A stretch of DNA of 64,000 nucleotides, taken from contig NZ_JAATJH010000001.1 of assembly GCF_011927835.1 (NCBI RefSeq), positions 511,104-575,103 of the forward strand. The letters are read 5' to 3'. Made by a program: the position numbers and the translations under genes. The stretch is from Neolewinella antarctica (GTDB lineage Bacteria > Bacteroidota > Bacteroidia > Chitinophagales > Saprospiraceae). Positions within the stretch are counted from its first letter, which is position 1. The number at the start of each line of letters is the position of its first letter. A model generated the notes under the pieces. That model was not told the DNA's origin. It made no database searches and saw nothing but the letters and a program-made list of their open reading frames with translations. Below, in pieces: positions 16,297 to 25,100 of the stretch.

Positions 16297-16327
16297 TTGC
16301 ACGGGCGGCTTGCCTTGCTTACCTTTG
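16297..16327 (+). promoter_or_regulatory. rplU promoter (-33 and -7 elements)
   Basis: TTG at 16297-16299 and a perfect TACCTTTG at 16320-16327 are separated by 20 nt, the spacing expected for Bacteroidota sigma-ABfr promoters. The rplU ATG follows 24 nt later. This is the best-formed promoter in the window. Confidence 0.7.
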
Positions 16328-16351
16328 CGCCCCATTAAAACACATTTCCTA

Positions 16352-16663
16352 ATGTTTGCAATCGTAACCATAGCCGGTCAACAATTCAAAGTAGTCGAGG
16401 GTCAGGAGATCTTCGTCCACCGGCTAGAAGCCAGCGCTGGCGATTCCGTCAGCTTTGACAACGTCCACTTCACCTCGGGTGACGCGGGCACGTCAATTGG
16501 CACGCCGAACGTCAGTGGTGCCTCCATCGGCGCCACCATTATTGATCACGTGAAGGGTGACAAGGTCATCGTCTTCAAGAAGAAGCGCCGCAAGGGCTAC
16601 CGAGTGAAGAACGGCCACCGTCAGTCCTACACCAAAATCAAAATCGACTCCGTCACGGTCTAG
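16352..16663 (+). CDS. rplU: 50S ribosomal protein L21
   Basis: 103 aa from the ATG at 16352, full length. Signature stretches are MFAIVTIAGQQFKVVEGQEIFVHRLE and the C-terminal VFKKKRRKGYRVKNGHRQSYTKIKI. A longer frame from 16310 overlaps the promoter and is not preferred. L21 binds 23S rRNA in the large subunit. It precedes rpmA, as in most bacteria, but the 170-nt spacer between them holds a very long hairpin. Confidence 0.97.
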   Translation: MFAIVTIAGQQFKVVEGQEIFVHRLEASAGDSVSFDNVHFTSGDAGTSIGTPNVSGASIGATIIDHVKGDKVIVFKKKRRKGYRVKNGHRQSYTKIKIDSVTV

Positions 16664-16719
16664 TTTTCTAACCGTTCCCATCTCTTAATTTTGTTATAGA
16701 AAGGTCTTGATCTCTTCCT

Positions 16720-16825
16720 ATTTTAATTGTTTTCGCCGCGTCACGACTTTAGCGGAAACAAAGGGAGTGGTAGCGACCGACTTTCCGCTAAAGGCGTGAC
16801 CAAAAGCGGCGAAAACAATTAAAAT
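16720..16825 (+). ncRNA. Long hairpin in the rplU-rpmA spacer
   Basis: The outer arms (16720-16739 and 16806-16825) are a perfect 20-bp inverted repeat beginning ATTTTAATTG. After a 5-nt one-sided bulge (16801-16805), the inner arms (16740-16758 and 16782-16800) pair over 19 bp with one mismatch. The loop is about 23 nt. The 3' foot ends 8 nt before the rpmA ATG, so in the mRNA it would cover or adjoin the ribosome entry site. It may be a cis-regulatory leader, an RNA-processing site or a small MITE-like insertion. I found no target-site duplication. Confidence 0.6.
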
Positions 16826-16833
16826 CCAATACC

Positions 16834-17214
16834 ATGGCTCACAAAAAAGGTGTCGGTAGTACCGATAACGGCCGCGATAGTAACTCGAAACGCCTTGGCG
16901 TTAAGCTCTTCGGAGGTCAGGCCGCTAAGGCAGGCAACATCATCATTCGCCAGCGCGGTACCAAGTACCACCCCGGTGAAAACGTTTACATGGGTAAGGA
17001 CTTCACGATCCACGCCAAAGTAGCCGGCAAGGTTAGCTTCAGAAAGAGCTACCGGAACCGGATGTACGTTAGCATCGACCCCACCCTCACGGCCGGCGGC
17101 GGCACCATCGCCCCGCAGGTAGCTCCCATCCCCATGGCGCAGGCCGCTTCCGCTCCCGTGGAAGTCATCGAGGCTGCCGTCTCGGATGCCCCCGCTACGG
17201 ACGATCAGGCATAG
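16834..17214 (+). CDS. rpmA: 50S ribosomal protein L27 with C-terminal extension
   Basis: 126 aa against about 85 for the family. Residues 1-84 are a normal L27 ([40 protein letters not shown]). The N-terminal tail that reaches the peptidyl-transferase centre starts MAHKK, without the cleavable extension of Firmicutes. The last 40 residues are Ala/Pro/Val-rich and acidic, probably disordered. It lies downstream of rplU and is followed by a clear terminator. Confidence 0.96.
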   Translation: MAHKKGVGSTDNGRDSNSKRLGVKLFGGQAAKAGNIIIRQRGTKYHPGENVYMGKDFTIHAKVAGKVSFRKSYRNRMYVSIDPTLTAGGGTIAPQVAPIPMAQAASAPVEVIEAAVSDAPATDDQA

Positions 17215-17261
17215 TACCCCGTACGGAGCTTTCTCCGTATGAGTTAAACGCAAAAGTTATT

Positions 17262-17299
17262 AAAGCCCGGTTCGAACGCAAGTTCGGACCGGGCTTTTC
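17262..17299 (+). terminator. Terminator of the rplU-rpmA operon
   Basis: AAAGCCCGGTTCGAAC and its near-perfect inverse GTTCGGACCGGGCTTT (one mismatch) flank a GCAA tetraloop and end in TTTTCC. A strong intrinsic terminator, 48 nt after the rpmA stop. Confidence 0.8.
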
Positions 17300-17398
17300 C
17301 CGTAGTCGAAAATTTGTCTGTCAATTCTTTACCGGGTGAGATTTAGCGACCGATTCCGTTGTCGAATCGTACCTTGGCTTCACCCAAAAAATCTTTCC

Positions 17399-17866
17399 GT
17401 GAAATCTCCCCAAGCCCTGGAATCCGTAGCGGAATTCCACCGAACTTTCCATTTGCCGGTACTGGATGCACCGGTCATCCCCTCCGCCGATCGCTGTCGA
17501 CTGCGCATCAACCTGCTTCGCGAAGAACTGGATGAGTTGGAAGCCGCGCTTGCTGACAATGACCTCGTAGAAGTCGCGGACGCCTGCGCCGATTTGCAGT
17601 ACGTCCTCAGTGGGGCCATCCTGGAGTTTGGGCTGGGGCAGAAGTTTGCGGGCATCTTTGACGAAGTCCACCGCAGCAACATGAGCAAGACTTGCGCAAC
17701 GGTAGCGGAAGCGGCGCAAACCATCGAACACTACGGCAAACTAGACCAGGCGGGGAAGATCGTCCCATCGGGCGAGGTGTTCCTGGTCCACCGGATTGAG
17801 GACGGCAAGGTGCTGAAGAACGTTCACTACTCCGCCGCGGATATCAAGGGTCAGCTAGCGGGCTAA
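17399..17866 (+). CDS. MazG-like nucleotide pyrophosphohydrolase family protein
   Basis: 155 aa from a GTG at 17399. The all-alpha NTP-PPase fold is suggested by LLREELDELEAALADNDLVEVADACADLQYVLSGAI, which holds the ExxE and ExxD metal-binding pairs. Relatives hydrolyse nucleoside triphosphates, or resemble phosphoribosyl-ATP pyrophosphohydrolase (HisE). The C-terminus (FLVHRIEDGKVLKNVHYSAADI) is typical of a phage/bacterial subgroup. The GTG is chosen because homologues begin at KSPQALESV and a TACCTTGG promoter-like box (17370-17377) falls within the longer frame. The exact substrate is unknown. Confidence 0.75.
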   Translation: MKSPQALESVAEFHRTFHLPVLDAPVIPSADRCRLRINLLREELDELEAALADNDLVEVADACADLQYVLSGAILEFGLGQKFAGIFDEVHRSNMSKTCATVAEAAQTIEHYGKLDQAGKIVPSGEVFLVHRIEDGKVLKNVHYSAADIKGQLAG

Positions 17867-17910
17867 CCATTTTCCTCAGTCAGCCGTTCGGTCGTTAATA
17901 CTCAAGCAAC

Positions 17911-18555
17911 ATGGACTCCTACCGCCACCGCGGACAACGCAGGCAACTCATCGATCGCTTACGCGAGACCGGCAAGTACGACGAGCGCGTACTCCAGGTG
18001 ATGGCAAACGTACCCCGCCACGCTTTTCTCGAAAGTGGTTTTCACGGCTGGGCTTACCGCGACGAAGCTTTTCCCATCGACTGCGAGCAAACCATCTCCC
18101 AACCCTCCACGGTGGCGTGGCAAACGTCCGCGCTCGACGTGCTGTCCCGCCAGCACGTGCTGGAAATCGGAACTGGGTCCGGTTACCAGTCGGCGGTGCT
18201 CTCGGTGCTGGGCGCGAGGGTATTTACCGTAGAACGCCACAAACCGCTCTACAAAAAAGCTAAACTCACGTTCAAGCAGTTGCGACTGAACGGTATTCGG
18301 TCTTTCCTTAGGGACGGGAACAAAGGGCTGCCGGAGTGGGCACCTTTCGATCGTATCCTCGCTACGGCCGGGGCCGAAGAGGTGCCGCAAGCGCTGCGGG
18401 AACAATTGAAGGTCGGCGGCATACTGGTGATTCCCGTCGGGCCCGACGGTGAAAACCAGCGACTACTCAAAATCGTGAGGACGGAAAAGGCCATCTGGAC
18501 GACCGAAGATTTAGGAGTTTGCCAGTTCGTACCCTTCAAGGAAGGTCTAGCCTGA
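17911..18555 (+). CDS. pcm: Protein-L-isoaspartate O-methyltransferase
   Basis: 214 aa, full length. PCMT methylates L-isoaspartyl residues of aged proteins, starting their repair, in the cytoplasm. SAM-binding motif I is VLEIGTGSGYQSAVL. The substrate-site ISQPSTVAWQT (family ISQP) and the C-terminal GGILVIPVG segment are present. It is followed after 13 nt by the 495-aa helical-repeat gene, which probably shares its transcript. Confidence 0.93.
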   Translation: MDSYRHRGQRRQLIDRLRETGKYDERVLQVMANVPRHAFLESGFHGWAYRDEAFPIDCEQTISQPSTVAWQTSALDVLSRQHVLEIGTGSGYQSAVLSVLGARVFTVERHKPLYKKAKLTFKQLRLNGIRSFLRDGNKGLPEWAPFDRILATAGAEEVPQALREQLKVGGILVIPVGPDGENQRLLKIVRTEKAIWTTEDLGVCQFVPFKEGLA

Positions 18556-18568
18556 AGTAATCGATACC

Positions 18569-20056
18569 ATGCCAGAATTCTCTCTACAACAACCAACGCC
18601 CTTCGGCCCGGTGACGACCACCGTTCTCTATTCGGAGGCGGGCACCGTGCTGGACGTGTCTTCCTCGGCCGGCCGACTATCACCGGTGATGCTGAAGCTT
18701 ACTTTCGGGGACCGTGCAGAAATAGCGGCCGCGTATTTTTCAGGATTGGTCAAGAACGTGCGGTTCAGCTTAGAGGCCGTACCTTTTTTGGATGACGTTC
18801 CCGCCGAGTACGCCGCAATCCAGTCCCAGTTCACCTCGCTACGTAGTTTCACGAGATTTATTTCCGAAGATTCAGCTAGCGCGTTACGGATTGATTTCTG
18901 GCGGCAGCAGGACCGCCTACGCGGCGCACTTTTCCTGACCCCAGCTACGGCCGAAAGTTCCCTGCAACGGATGGCGGGGAACACTAAACGATGGACCAGC
19001 GCACCGAACGAAGTGCTCGCCGCGCTCGAACCCTGGGTGATGACCTTGTTCGACCTCGTCCCGAGCAATTCGGTTAGGCTGGCTTGGGAAATACTGGGAC
19101 GACTGGGAACGGCCAACGCCGCCGACGCGATGCTCGCCCAACTGGAGCGGCCGGGCGTACACCCCCAGGGGACGGCCATCCTTACGGCTTTATCGTTTTG
19201 CTTCGAAGCGCCACGAGATGCCGAGCGTCTCCTGGCACTCGGTCACCGCAACGAATACGCGGCAGATTTTGCGAAGCCTTACCTACACGTAGTCGCAAAA
19301 ATTATTTCACCGGCGGCCGTGAAGGTGGCTACTTACCTTTTAGAAAAACAGGTAGAAGCCCTCCCGGAAGCACTGGCGGTTTTCGAGGCCAATGGGGTGT
19401 CCGATCCGCTGTCCGTCGTACGGGCGGTTTTCTGGAGTACGGAAGCTTTCTGGGTTGTTTTTCGGTACGTGGAATTGCTGCGCGAGGTGGCTTCCCCGGA
19501 TCAACAAATTTCTTTGGACGCGCTCAACCGTAAGCTAGCCGAGCGGCAATTCCTCGATACGGCTCCGGTGGTGTGGCAACAGCAGTTGTCGGAGTCCTGG
19601 AAAACACTACTGGACGAAGCGCCGCCCCTCGCGACCATGGCGCTCATTGAAGAATACATCACCAGGCCAGAAGCTCGGCTGAAGTATAACGCCCTGTTGC
19701 AACTCAACTACGTCATTCGGCAGCATCCGGAAATCAAAATTTCCGCAGCCATCCTGAATCAACTACAAACTTTGATCTCCCACCGTTTCGACAAAGTCGC
19801 GGCACTAGCCATCTCGGCGATCCGTAAGCTCATCAGCCAAATGGAAGACTGGACCGGCCTGAACGAACGACTGATGGCCATCAGTGCGACGCCGGGTTTC
19901 AGGGTGGCCAAGCTAAAACTACTGAAGCAAATGGGCGCGCGCACAGATATCGCCGCCGCGCAGCGTGCCTACTTTCACCAACACCTCAATTCGGATCTCA
20001 GCCCCGACGAAAAAGCCCTCACAAAGAGCATAATTAAGTACCTGAAATTGTCATGA
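18569..20056 (+). CDS. Helical-repeat protein of unknown function
   Basis: 495 aa, not assigned to a known enzyme. The first 110 residues are mixed beta/alpha. From about 145 onward the sequence is a chain of amphipathic helix pairs (LAWEILGRLGTANAADAMLAQL, YNALLQLNYVIRQHPEIKISAAIL, VAALAISAIRKLISQ), consistent with an ARM/HEAT-like solenoid. There is no signal peptide or membrane segment, so it is probably cytoplasmic. It is downstream of pcm at 13-nt spacing. A scaffolding or protein-quality role would fit the neighbour but is speculative. Confidence 0.7.
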   Translation: MPEFSLQQPTPFGPVTTTVLYSEAGTVLDVSSSAGRLSPVMLKLTFGDRAEIAAAYFSGLVKNVRFSLEAVPFLDDVPAEYAAIQSQFTSLRSFTRFISEDSASALRIDFWRQQDRLRGALFLTPATAESSLQRMAGNTKRWTSAPNEVLAALEPWVMTLFDLVPSNSVRLAWEILGRLGTANAADAMLAQLERPGVHPQGTAILTALSFCFEAPRDAERLLALGHRNEYAADFAKPYLHVVAKIISPAAVKVATYLLEKQVEALPEALAVFEANGVSDPLSVVRAVFWSTEAFWVVFRYVELLREVASPDQQISLDALNRKLAERQFLDTAPVVWQQQLSESWKTLLDEAPPLATMALIEEYITRPEARLKYNALLQLNYVIRQHPEIKISAAILNQLQTLISHRFDKVAALAISAIRKLISQMEDWTGLNERLMAISATPGFRVAKLKLLKQMGARTDIAAAQRAYFHQHLNSDLSPDEKALTKSIIKYLKLS

Positions 20057-20099
20057 TTCGCGAACACACACTAGCGCGAGCTTTCCGCCCATCTACCCG

Positions 20100-20116
20100 G
20101 CACCCGCGACCGCGCA
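20100..20116 (+). repeat. Dispersed 17-bp repeat, copy 4 (intergenic)
   Basis: GCACCCGCGACCGCGCA, 16 of 17 to the consensus, in the spacer between two convergent genes, so it cannot be a promoter element there. Confidence 0.6.
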
Positions 20117-20133
20117 TGCTTGCTAACAAACAT

Positions 20134-20589
20134 CTAGCCAGCCTTACCGGTGTACGAGTAGGGCGCCCCACCCCACTCCGGCTGATTAAAAATGGTGGGA
20201 TCAATGTCCGCGCGATCCTCCGGGTGAGAAGTGAGCTCGACCAAGTTTCCCGCAGGATCGCGGACGTACATCTGTACCGACCCGTTCGGTAACTCGCGCA
20301 TTTTGCCCCAGGGCTTAAGGTCGAGCAGTTCCAGGCGCTGAAACTTGAAAAACTGCTCGCTAAAATTATCGATCCGTAAGCAAAAGTGCCCCCGAAAGGT
20401 CGTGGGGCCGTCCGGCATAACCGCTAAGTGCAGTTGATCGAAATCGTTTATCCGGAGAAATGCGCCCGGGTAATCCAGACCTTTGACTTCGATTACCTCA
20501 AAATCGAAATGCCGCACGTAAAAGTCGGTCGCTACGTCGATGTCGTCGACGATCAGCGTCACGTGTTGTAATCTGTGCATAGAACTCAT
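20134..20589 (-). CDS. VOC (glyoxalase/bleomycin-resistance) family protein
   Basis: 151 aa with one vicinal-oxygen-chelate domain made of two beta-alpha-beta-beta-beta modules: LQHVTLIVDDIDVATDFYVRHFDFEVI, and later GHFCLRIDNF, PNGSVQMYVRDPAGNLVELTSH. The His, Glu and similar residues at the expected metal positions are present (HVTL, HLAV, HFCL, NLVEL), suggesting a metal-dependent enzyme such as a dioxygenase or lyase. The substrate is unknown. A second ATG at 20577 may be the true start. It stands alone. Confidence 0.85.
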   Translation of the reverse strand: MSSMHRLQHVTLIVDDIDVATDFYVRHFDFEVIEVKGLDYPGAFLRINDFDQLHLAVMPDGPTTFRGHFCLRIDNFSEQFFKFQRLELLDLKPWGKMRELPNGSVQMYVRDPAGNLVELTSHPEDRADIDPTIFNQPEWGGAPYSYTGKAG

Positions 20590-20627
20590 AATTTTTGCCC
20601 CGTGGGTTCCGCGTGGGCTACACGGAT

Positions 20628-22019
20628 TTACGCCAGCCCGTTCCGTTCAATTACCTTCCGAAACCAGTGCGCGGAAGATTTCAACTTACGTTGCTGCGTC
20701 TTGAAGTCAACGTGAATTATTCCGAACCGCTTGTCGTAACCACTGGCCCATTCAAAATTATCCAGCAGCGACCATACGAAATATCCCCTGACGTCGGCCC
20801 CCTTTTCGATCGCCTCGTGCACCGCGCCGACGTAGCCATTCAAGTAAGCGATGCGCTGCGGATCGTCAACTTCCCCCGCCAATAAAGTATCCGGCGTAGC
20901 ACAGCCATTTTCCGTGATGTAAATCGGTGGACGTTGGTAACGCGCACTGATCCACAGCAGTAATTCCCGGAAACCCCACGGCACGATCGGCCAGTCCATA
21001 TCCGTCGTTTCCCACGCGGGGTCGGTGGTTAGCGCGACGTGCTGGTCGGAAAAAACGCCCCCGTTTGCGTACTCGCCATTTTCCACGGATTGGCCCGCCG
21101 GCACGTCGCCAGCGTACATGGTGGTGTAGTGATTCAGGCCGAAAAAATCTGAGCTGCCCTTCAGCATTTCTTTCTCCTCATCGGTAAATTTTGGTAGGCG
21201 GTCGCCCAGATGTTCCCGCATAACGGCTGGATAGTCGCCAAAATAAATCGGGTCGGCGAACCAGGCGAGCATGAATTCGAGCGACCGTTGCGCGGCGGCT
21301 CGGTCCGCCTCACTATCAGTTAGTGGATGTCGCCAGTCGCAGTTGTTGGTCATCCCGATTTGCCCGCCCTGAGACTTAAACTGCTCACGGTAAACCCGGA
21401 CGGCCTTGCCGTGAGCCAGTAACAAATTATGCGCGGCGCGGTACGGTTCGTCCGCTGACTTTCGCCCGGGCGCGAACAGGCCGCTGTGAAATCCGAGGAT
21501 GGACATCACCCAGCTTTCGTTCATAGTGATCCAGTTCTTTACCCGGTCACCGAAGTGCTCGAAGCAGATGCTCGCGTACTGCGCAAAATGATCGGAGGTG
21601 GTTTCGCCCAACCAGCCGTCGTCTTCCATTTGCAGGGCGGCGGGCAAATCCCAGTGGTGCAACGTGACCCAGGGCTCGATGTCGTTGGCGAGCAAGTTGT
21701 CGATCAGTTTGCCGTAAAACGCAATGCCTGCCGGGTTGGGGTCTCCCTTTCCGTCCGGCTGAATTCTCGCCCAACTTATGCTGAAGCGGTATGATTTTAA
21801 CCCCACTTCGCTCATCAGTTTGATGTCTGCTGGGTAACGGTTGTAGTGATCGCAGGCTACGTCACCATTTTCCTGGCGGTGGACTTTCCCGGGCGTGTGG
21901 GCAAATACGTCCCAGATGTGAGGGCCCTTGCGGTCCGCGTCGTGCGCGCCCTCGATCTGGTAGGCCGAGGTGGCCGACCCCCAGAGAAAGTTAGTTGGAA
22001 ATTGCTTCATGGTGATCAT
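20628..22019 (-). CDS. Glycoside hydrolase family 1 beta-glucosidase
   Basis: 463 aa, cytoplasmic, of normal GH1 length (FLWGSATSAYQIEGA at the start). The nucleophile is E370 in YITENG. The acid/base E168 lies in TMNES, where nearly all GH1 enzymes have NEP; the Pro-to-Ser change is conservative for catalysis but unusual. Sugar-site residues are visible in HHWDLP and the C-terminal WSLLDNFEWASGY. It likely hydrolyses beta-glucosides or cellobiose. ATGs at 22019 and 22010 are both possible. A stable hairpin ends 8 nt before the first ATG. Confidence 0.93.
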   Translation of the reverse strand: MITMKQFPTNFLWGSATSAYQIEGAHDADRKGPHIWDVFAHTPGKVHRQENGDVACDHYNRYPADIKLMSEVGLKSYRFSISWARIQPDGKGDPNPAGIAFYGKLIDNLLANDIEPWVTLHHWDLPAALQMEDDGWLGETTSDHFAQYASICFEHFGDRVKNWITMNESWVMSILGFHSGLFAPGRKSADEPYRAAHNLLLAHGKAVRVYREQFKSQGGQIGMTNNCDWRHPLTDSEADRAAAQRSLEFMLAWFADPIYFGDYPAVMREHLGDRLPKFTDEEKEMLKGSSDFFGLNHYTTMYAGDVPAGQSVENGEYANGGVFSDQHVALTTDPAWETTDMDWPIVPWGFRELLLWISARYQRPPIYITENGCATPDTLLAGEVDDPQRIAYLNGYVGAVHEAIEKGADVRGYFVWSLLDNFEWASGYDKRFGIIHVDFKTQQRKLKSSAHWFRKVIERNGLA

Positions 22020-22027
22020 CTAATTTA

Positions 22028-22057
22028 AAAGGAGAAGCCGGTTGGGGCTTCTCCTTT
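22028..22057 (-). terminator. Perfect 12-bp hairpin between pyc and the GH1 gene
   Basis: On the minus strand AAAGGAGAAGCC pairs perfectly with GGCTTCTCCTTT, followed by T then AAATTAG. It could end pyc transcription. However, a promoter-like TACCTTGC lies upstream of it on the same strand (22105-22112), so it may also sit in the leader of the GH1 mRNA. Confidence 0.6.
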
Positions 22058-22090
22058 CATCTTTATTTGGCCGCGGTGCCGCATCTAGTG

Positions 22091-22107
22091 GGCGCAGTCG
22101 CGGGTGC
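22091..22107 (-). repeat. Dispersed 17-bp repeat, copy 5 (pyc-GH1 spacer)
   Basis: On the minus strand GCACCCGCGACTGCGCC, 16 of 17, preceded by TTACCTT so that TACCTTGC overlaps its first bases. It is oriented toward the GH1 gene. Confidence 0.6.
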
Positions 22108-22124
22108 AAGGTAATTCGCAAAGA

Positions 22125-25100
22125 TCACCCCACGGTAACGACCAGGTCATCCGTGTCGACGAGCGTTTTTTCCTTCAGCGCGATTTCCAGAATTTCCCCA
22201 TCATTGGGGCTGGTAATGGTGGATTCCATCTTCATCGCCTCGATAACGAATAGCGGATCACCGGCCTCGACGGTGTCACCGACCTTGACCAGGATACGCG
22301 ACAGATTACCCATCAACGGGCTTCCCACCTGACCGGCACCGGTCGCCTTCTGGTTCTTGACCACGTTGATGTTCAGCCCGAGGTCGGTGACGGTGATACT
22401 CCGCGTCTGGCCGTTCAACACGAAGAAGACGAGGCGATTTCCTTGCTCGTCCGCCTCGGTCATGTTGAGGTACTTGATCGTGATGCGCTTACCGGCGCTG
22501 ATGCGAACAAGCACTTCCTCGTTTGGCCGCAAGCCGTAGAAAAAAGCGCTGGTCGGCAAATTAGCTACCTGACCGTACTCATCGTCGTGCGCGAAATAAT
22601 CGGCGTACACCTTTGGGTAAAGCAAGTAGGCCAGCAAGGCTTTCGTGTCCGGCTTCACACCAAATTTTTCAACGTATTCCACCGCAGCTTCTTCCCAGTT
22701 GATGGGCTCAAGGTGAGCGTTAGGCCGGTCGGTGTAGGGTTTCTCCTTGCCCAGCACGAGTTGCTGAACAACGGGATTGAACCCGCCTTCGATCTGGCCC
22801 AAATCACCCCGCATCAGGTTCTTGACGCTATCCGGAAAGTCGAGCTTATCACCCCGCGTGAGAATGTCGTCGGCGGTCAGGTTATTTGACGTCATGAACA
22901 TCGCCATGTCACCGACGACCTTGCTCGATGGCGTTACCTTGACCAGGTTACCAAATAGCGCGTTGGCGGCCGTGTAGTTCTGCCGGATAGCCGGGAATTG
23001 CTCCTCCAGGCCCAGACCGCGTGCTTGCGGGCGCAGATTAGAGTACTGACCACCGGGAATTTCCGTATCGTAGATCGTCGCCGTACCGGCGCGGAGCTCC
23101 GTCTCGAAGGGATAGTAATACGTGCGGACGGTTTCCCAGTAATCCGCAAATTCGTTTAGTTTTTTCAGGTCCACCGGGTTCTCCCGTGGGTGACCCTGCA
23201 TCATGGCCGCTACTGAGTTATACCCAGGCTGAGAGGTGAGCCCCGACAGCGGATTGATGGCAACATCAATAACGTCGGCACCGGCGTCGATCGCCTTCAG
23301 GTAAGTTGCGCTCTGGATTCCCGACGTATCGTGGGTGTGGAGGTGAATGGGCAGCTTGGTTACGGATTTCAGGCCCTGGATGAGCTCCTCGGCGGCGAGG
23401 GGTTTGAGCAATCCGGCCATGTCTTTGATGCACAAGAGGTGCGCGCCGGCATTTTCTAACCGCTTAGCCAACTTGAGGTAGTAGTCAAGCGTGAATTTAG
23501 TCTTCTTGGGGTCGGTGATGTCGCCGGTGTAGCAGATGCAGGCCTCGGCCAGCGAATCCGTGTTTTCGCGGACGGTACGGATGGACGTCTCCATGTTCTC
23601 GATCCAGTTCAGGGAGTCGAAAATTCGGAACAGGTCGATGCCACCGGTTGCGCCGTTGACCTTGCCGTTTTCATCGAAGGTATCGAAGCCCCGCGCCGCC
23701 TCCTCGATAAATTTCACGATGAGGTTGTCCGGATAGGCCTTGTAGCCAACCGCGTTGCTGCCCCGGAGGAGCATCTGAAAAATGGTATTGGGGATGGCTT
23801 CACGCAACTTGCGTAAGCGCCGCCAGGGGTCGGCGTTGAGAAAACGCATCGAGACGTCGAACGTCGCGCCGCCCCACACCTCCATACTGAACAGGTCCGC
23901 CGGTTGGTTGACCGCGTAGCTACGCGCCACGTTAAGCATGTCGATCATCCGCATCCTGGTGGCCAACAGGCTCTGGTGGGCGTCCCGAAAGGTCGTATCG
24001 GTGTACTGAATTTTATTTTCGTTCTTCAGCCAGTCGACGAATCCATCCCGGCCGAGCTTCTTGAGTAGATCACGGCTGCCCTGCGGCACGGTCGCGTACT
24101 GATCGAACGCCGGCACGATTGGTTTGAGGAACCTGGTCTTAGGGTCGTACTTCTTGACGTCCGGGTTGCCGTTGACAATGGTGTTAGCCAGGTAGCTGAG
24201 TAGCTTGGTCCCCCGGTCGCGGAACTGGCGGTCCACCATCAATTCCGGGTGGTCAGGGATGAAGCGGACGGTCGCCTTGCCACGCTGGAAATCTTCGTTC
24301 TCAAGCAGGTTCAACAGGAAGCCAACGTTGGTTTTAACGCCCCGAACCCGGAACTCCCGCAGCGCGCGGTGCAACCGGTCGGCGGCCCCGGCGAGGGTGC
24401 GGCCGCTCCCGGATACTTTAACCAGCAAGCTATCGAAGTAGGGACTAATCACGGCTCCCGGAAAGGCGGAACCCGCGTCGAGACGGATACCCATGCCACT
24501 CGCGGAACGGTAGGCGATGAGCGTTCCGTAATCTGGCTTAAAGTCGTTAGCGGGGTCTTCGGTCGTCACCCGGCACTGGATGGCGTAGCCATTCACCGAG
24601 ATGTCCGCCTGGCTCCGGATGAAGATCGTCGGGTGGTCCAGGGGGTAGCCCATCGTCACCAGAAACTGAGTACGAACCAGGTCGATTCCGGTAATTTCTT
24701 CCGTGATCGTGTGCTCCACCTGGATCCGGGGGTTCACTTCGATGAAGTAGATCGACTCGTCCGCGTCCACCAAAAACTCTACCGTGCCGGCGCAGTAGTA
24801 GCCGACCTCGCGGCCCAGCATGAGTGCGTACTCGAAAAGCTTGTCTTTAGTTTCCTGCTTGAGGTTGGGCGCGGGCGCAACTTCGACGACCTTCTGGAAG
24901 CGCCGTTGGACCGAGCAGTCACGCTCGTGCAGGTGAATTAAGTTACCGTAGTGATCACCCAGCAGCTGCACTTCGATGTGGCGCGGGTTCTCGATAAATT
25001 TCTCCAGGAAGATCGTACCGTCGCCAAACGCTTTTTCCGCCTCGTTGGCCGCGTCGACTACTTCGACTTTCAATTTCTCCTCGCTGCGCACCACGCGCAT

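Noticed and set aside
20053-20292. A 79-aa + frame before the VOC gene
   Set aside because: It runs across the 17-bp repeat and antisense to the VOC coding sequence.
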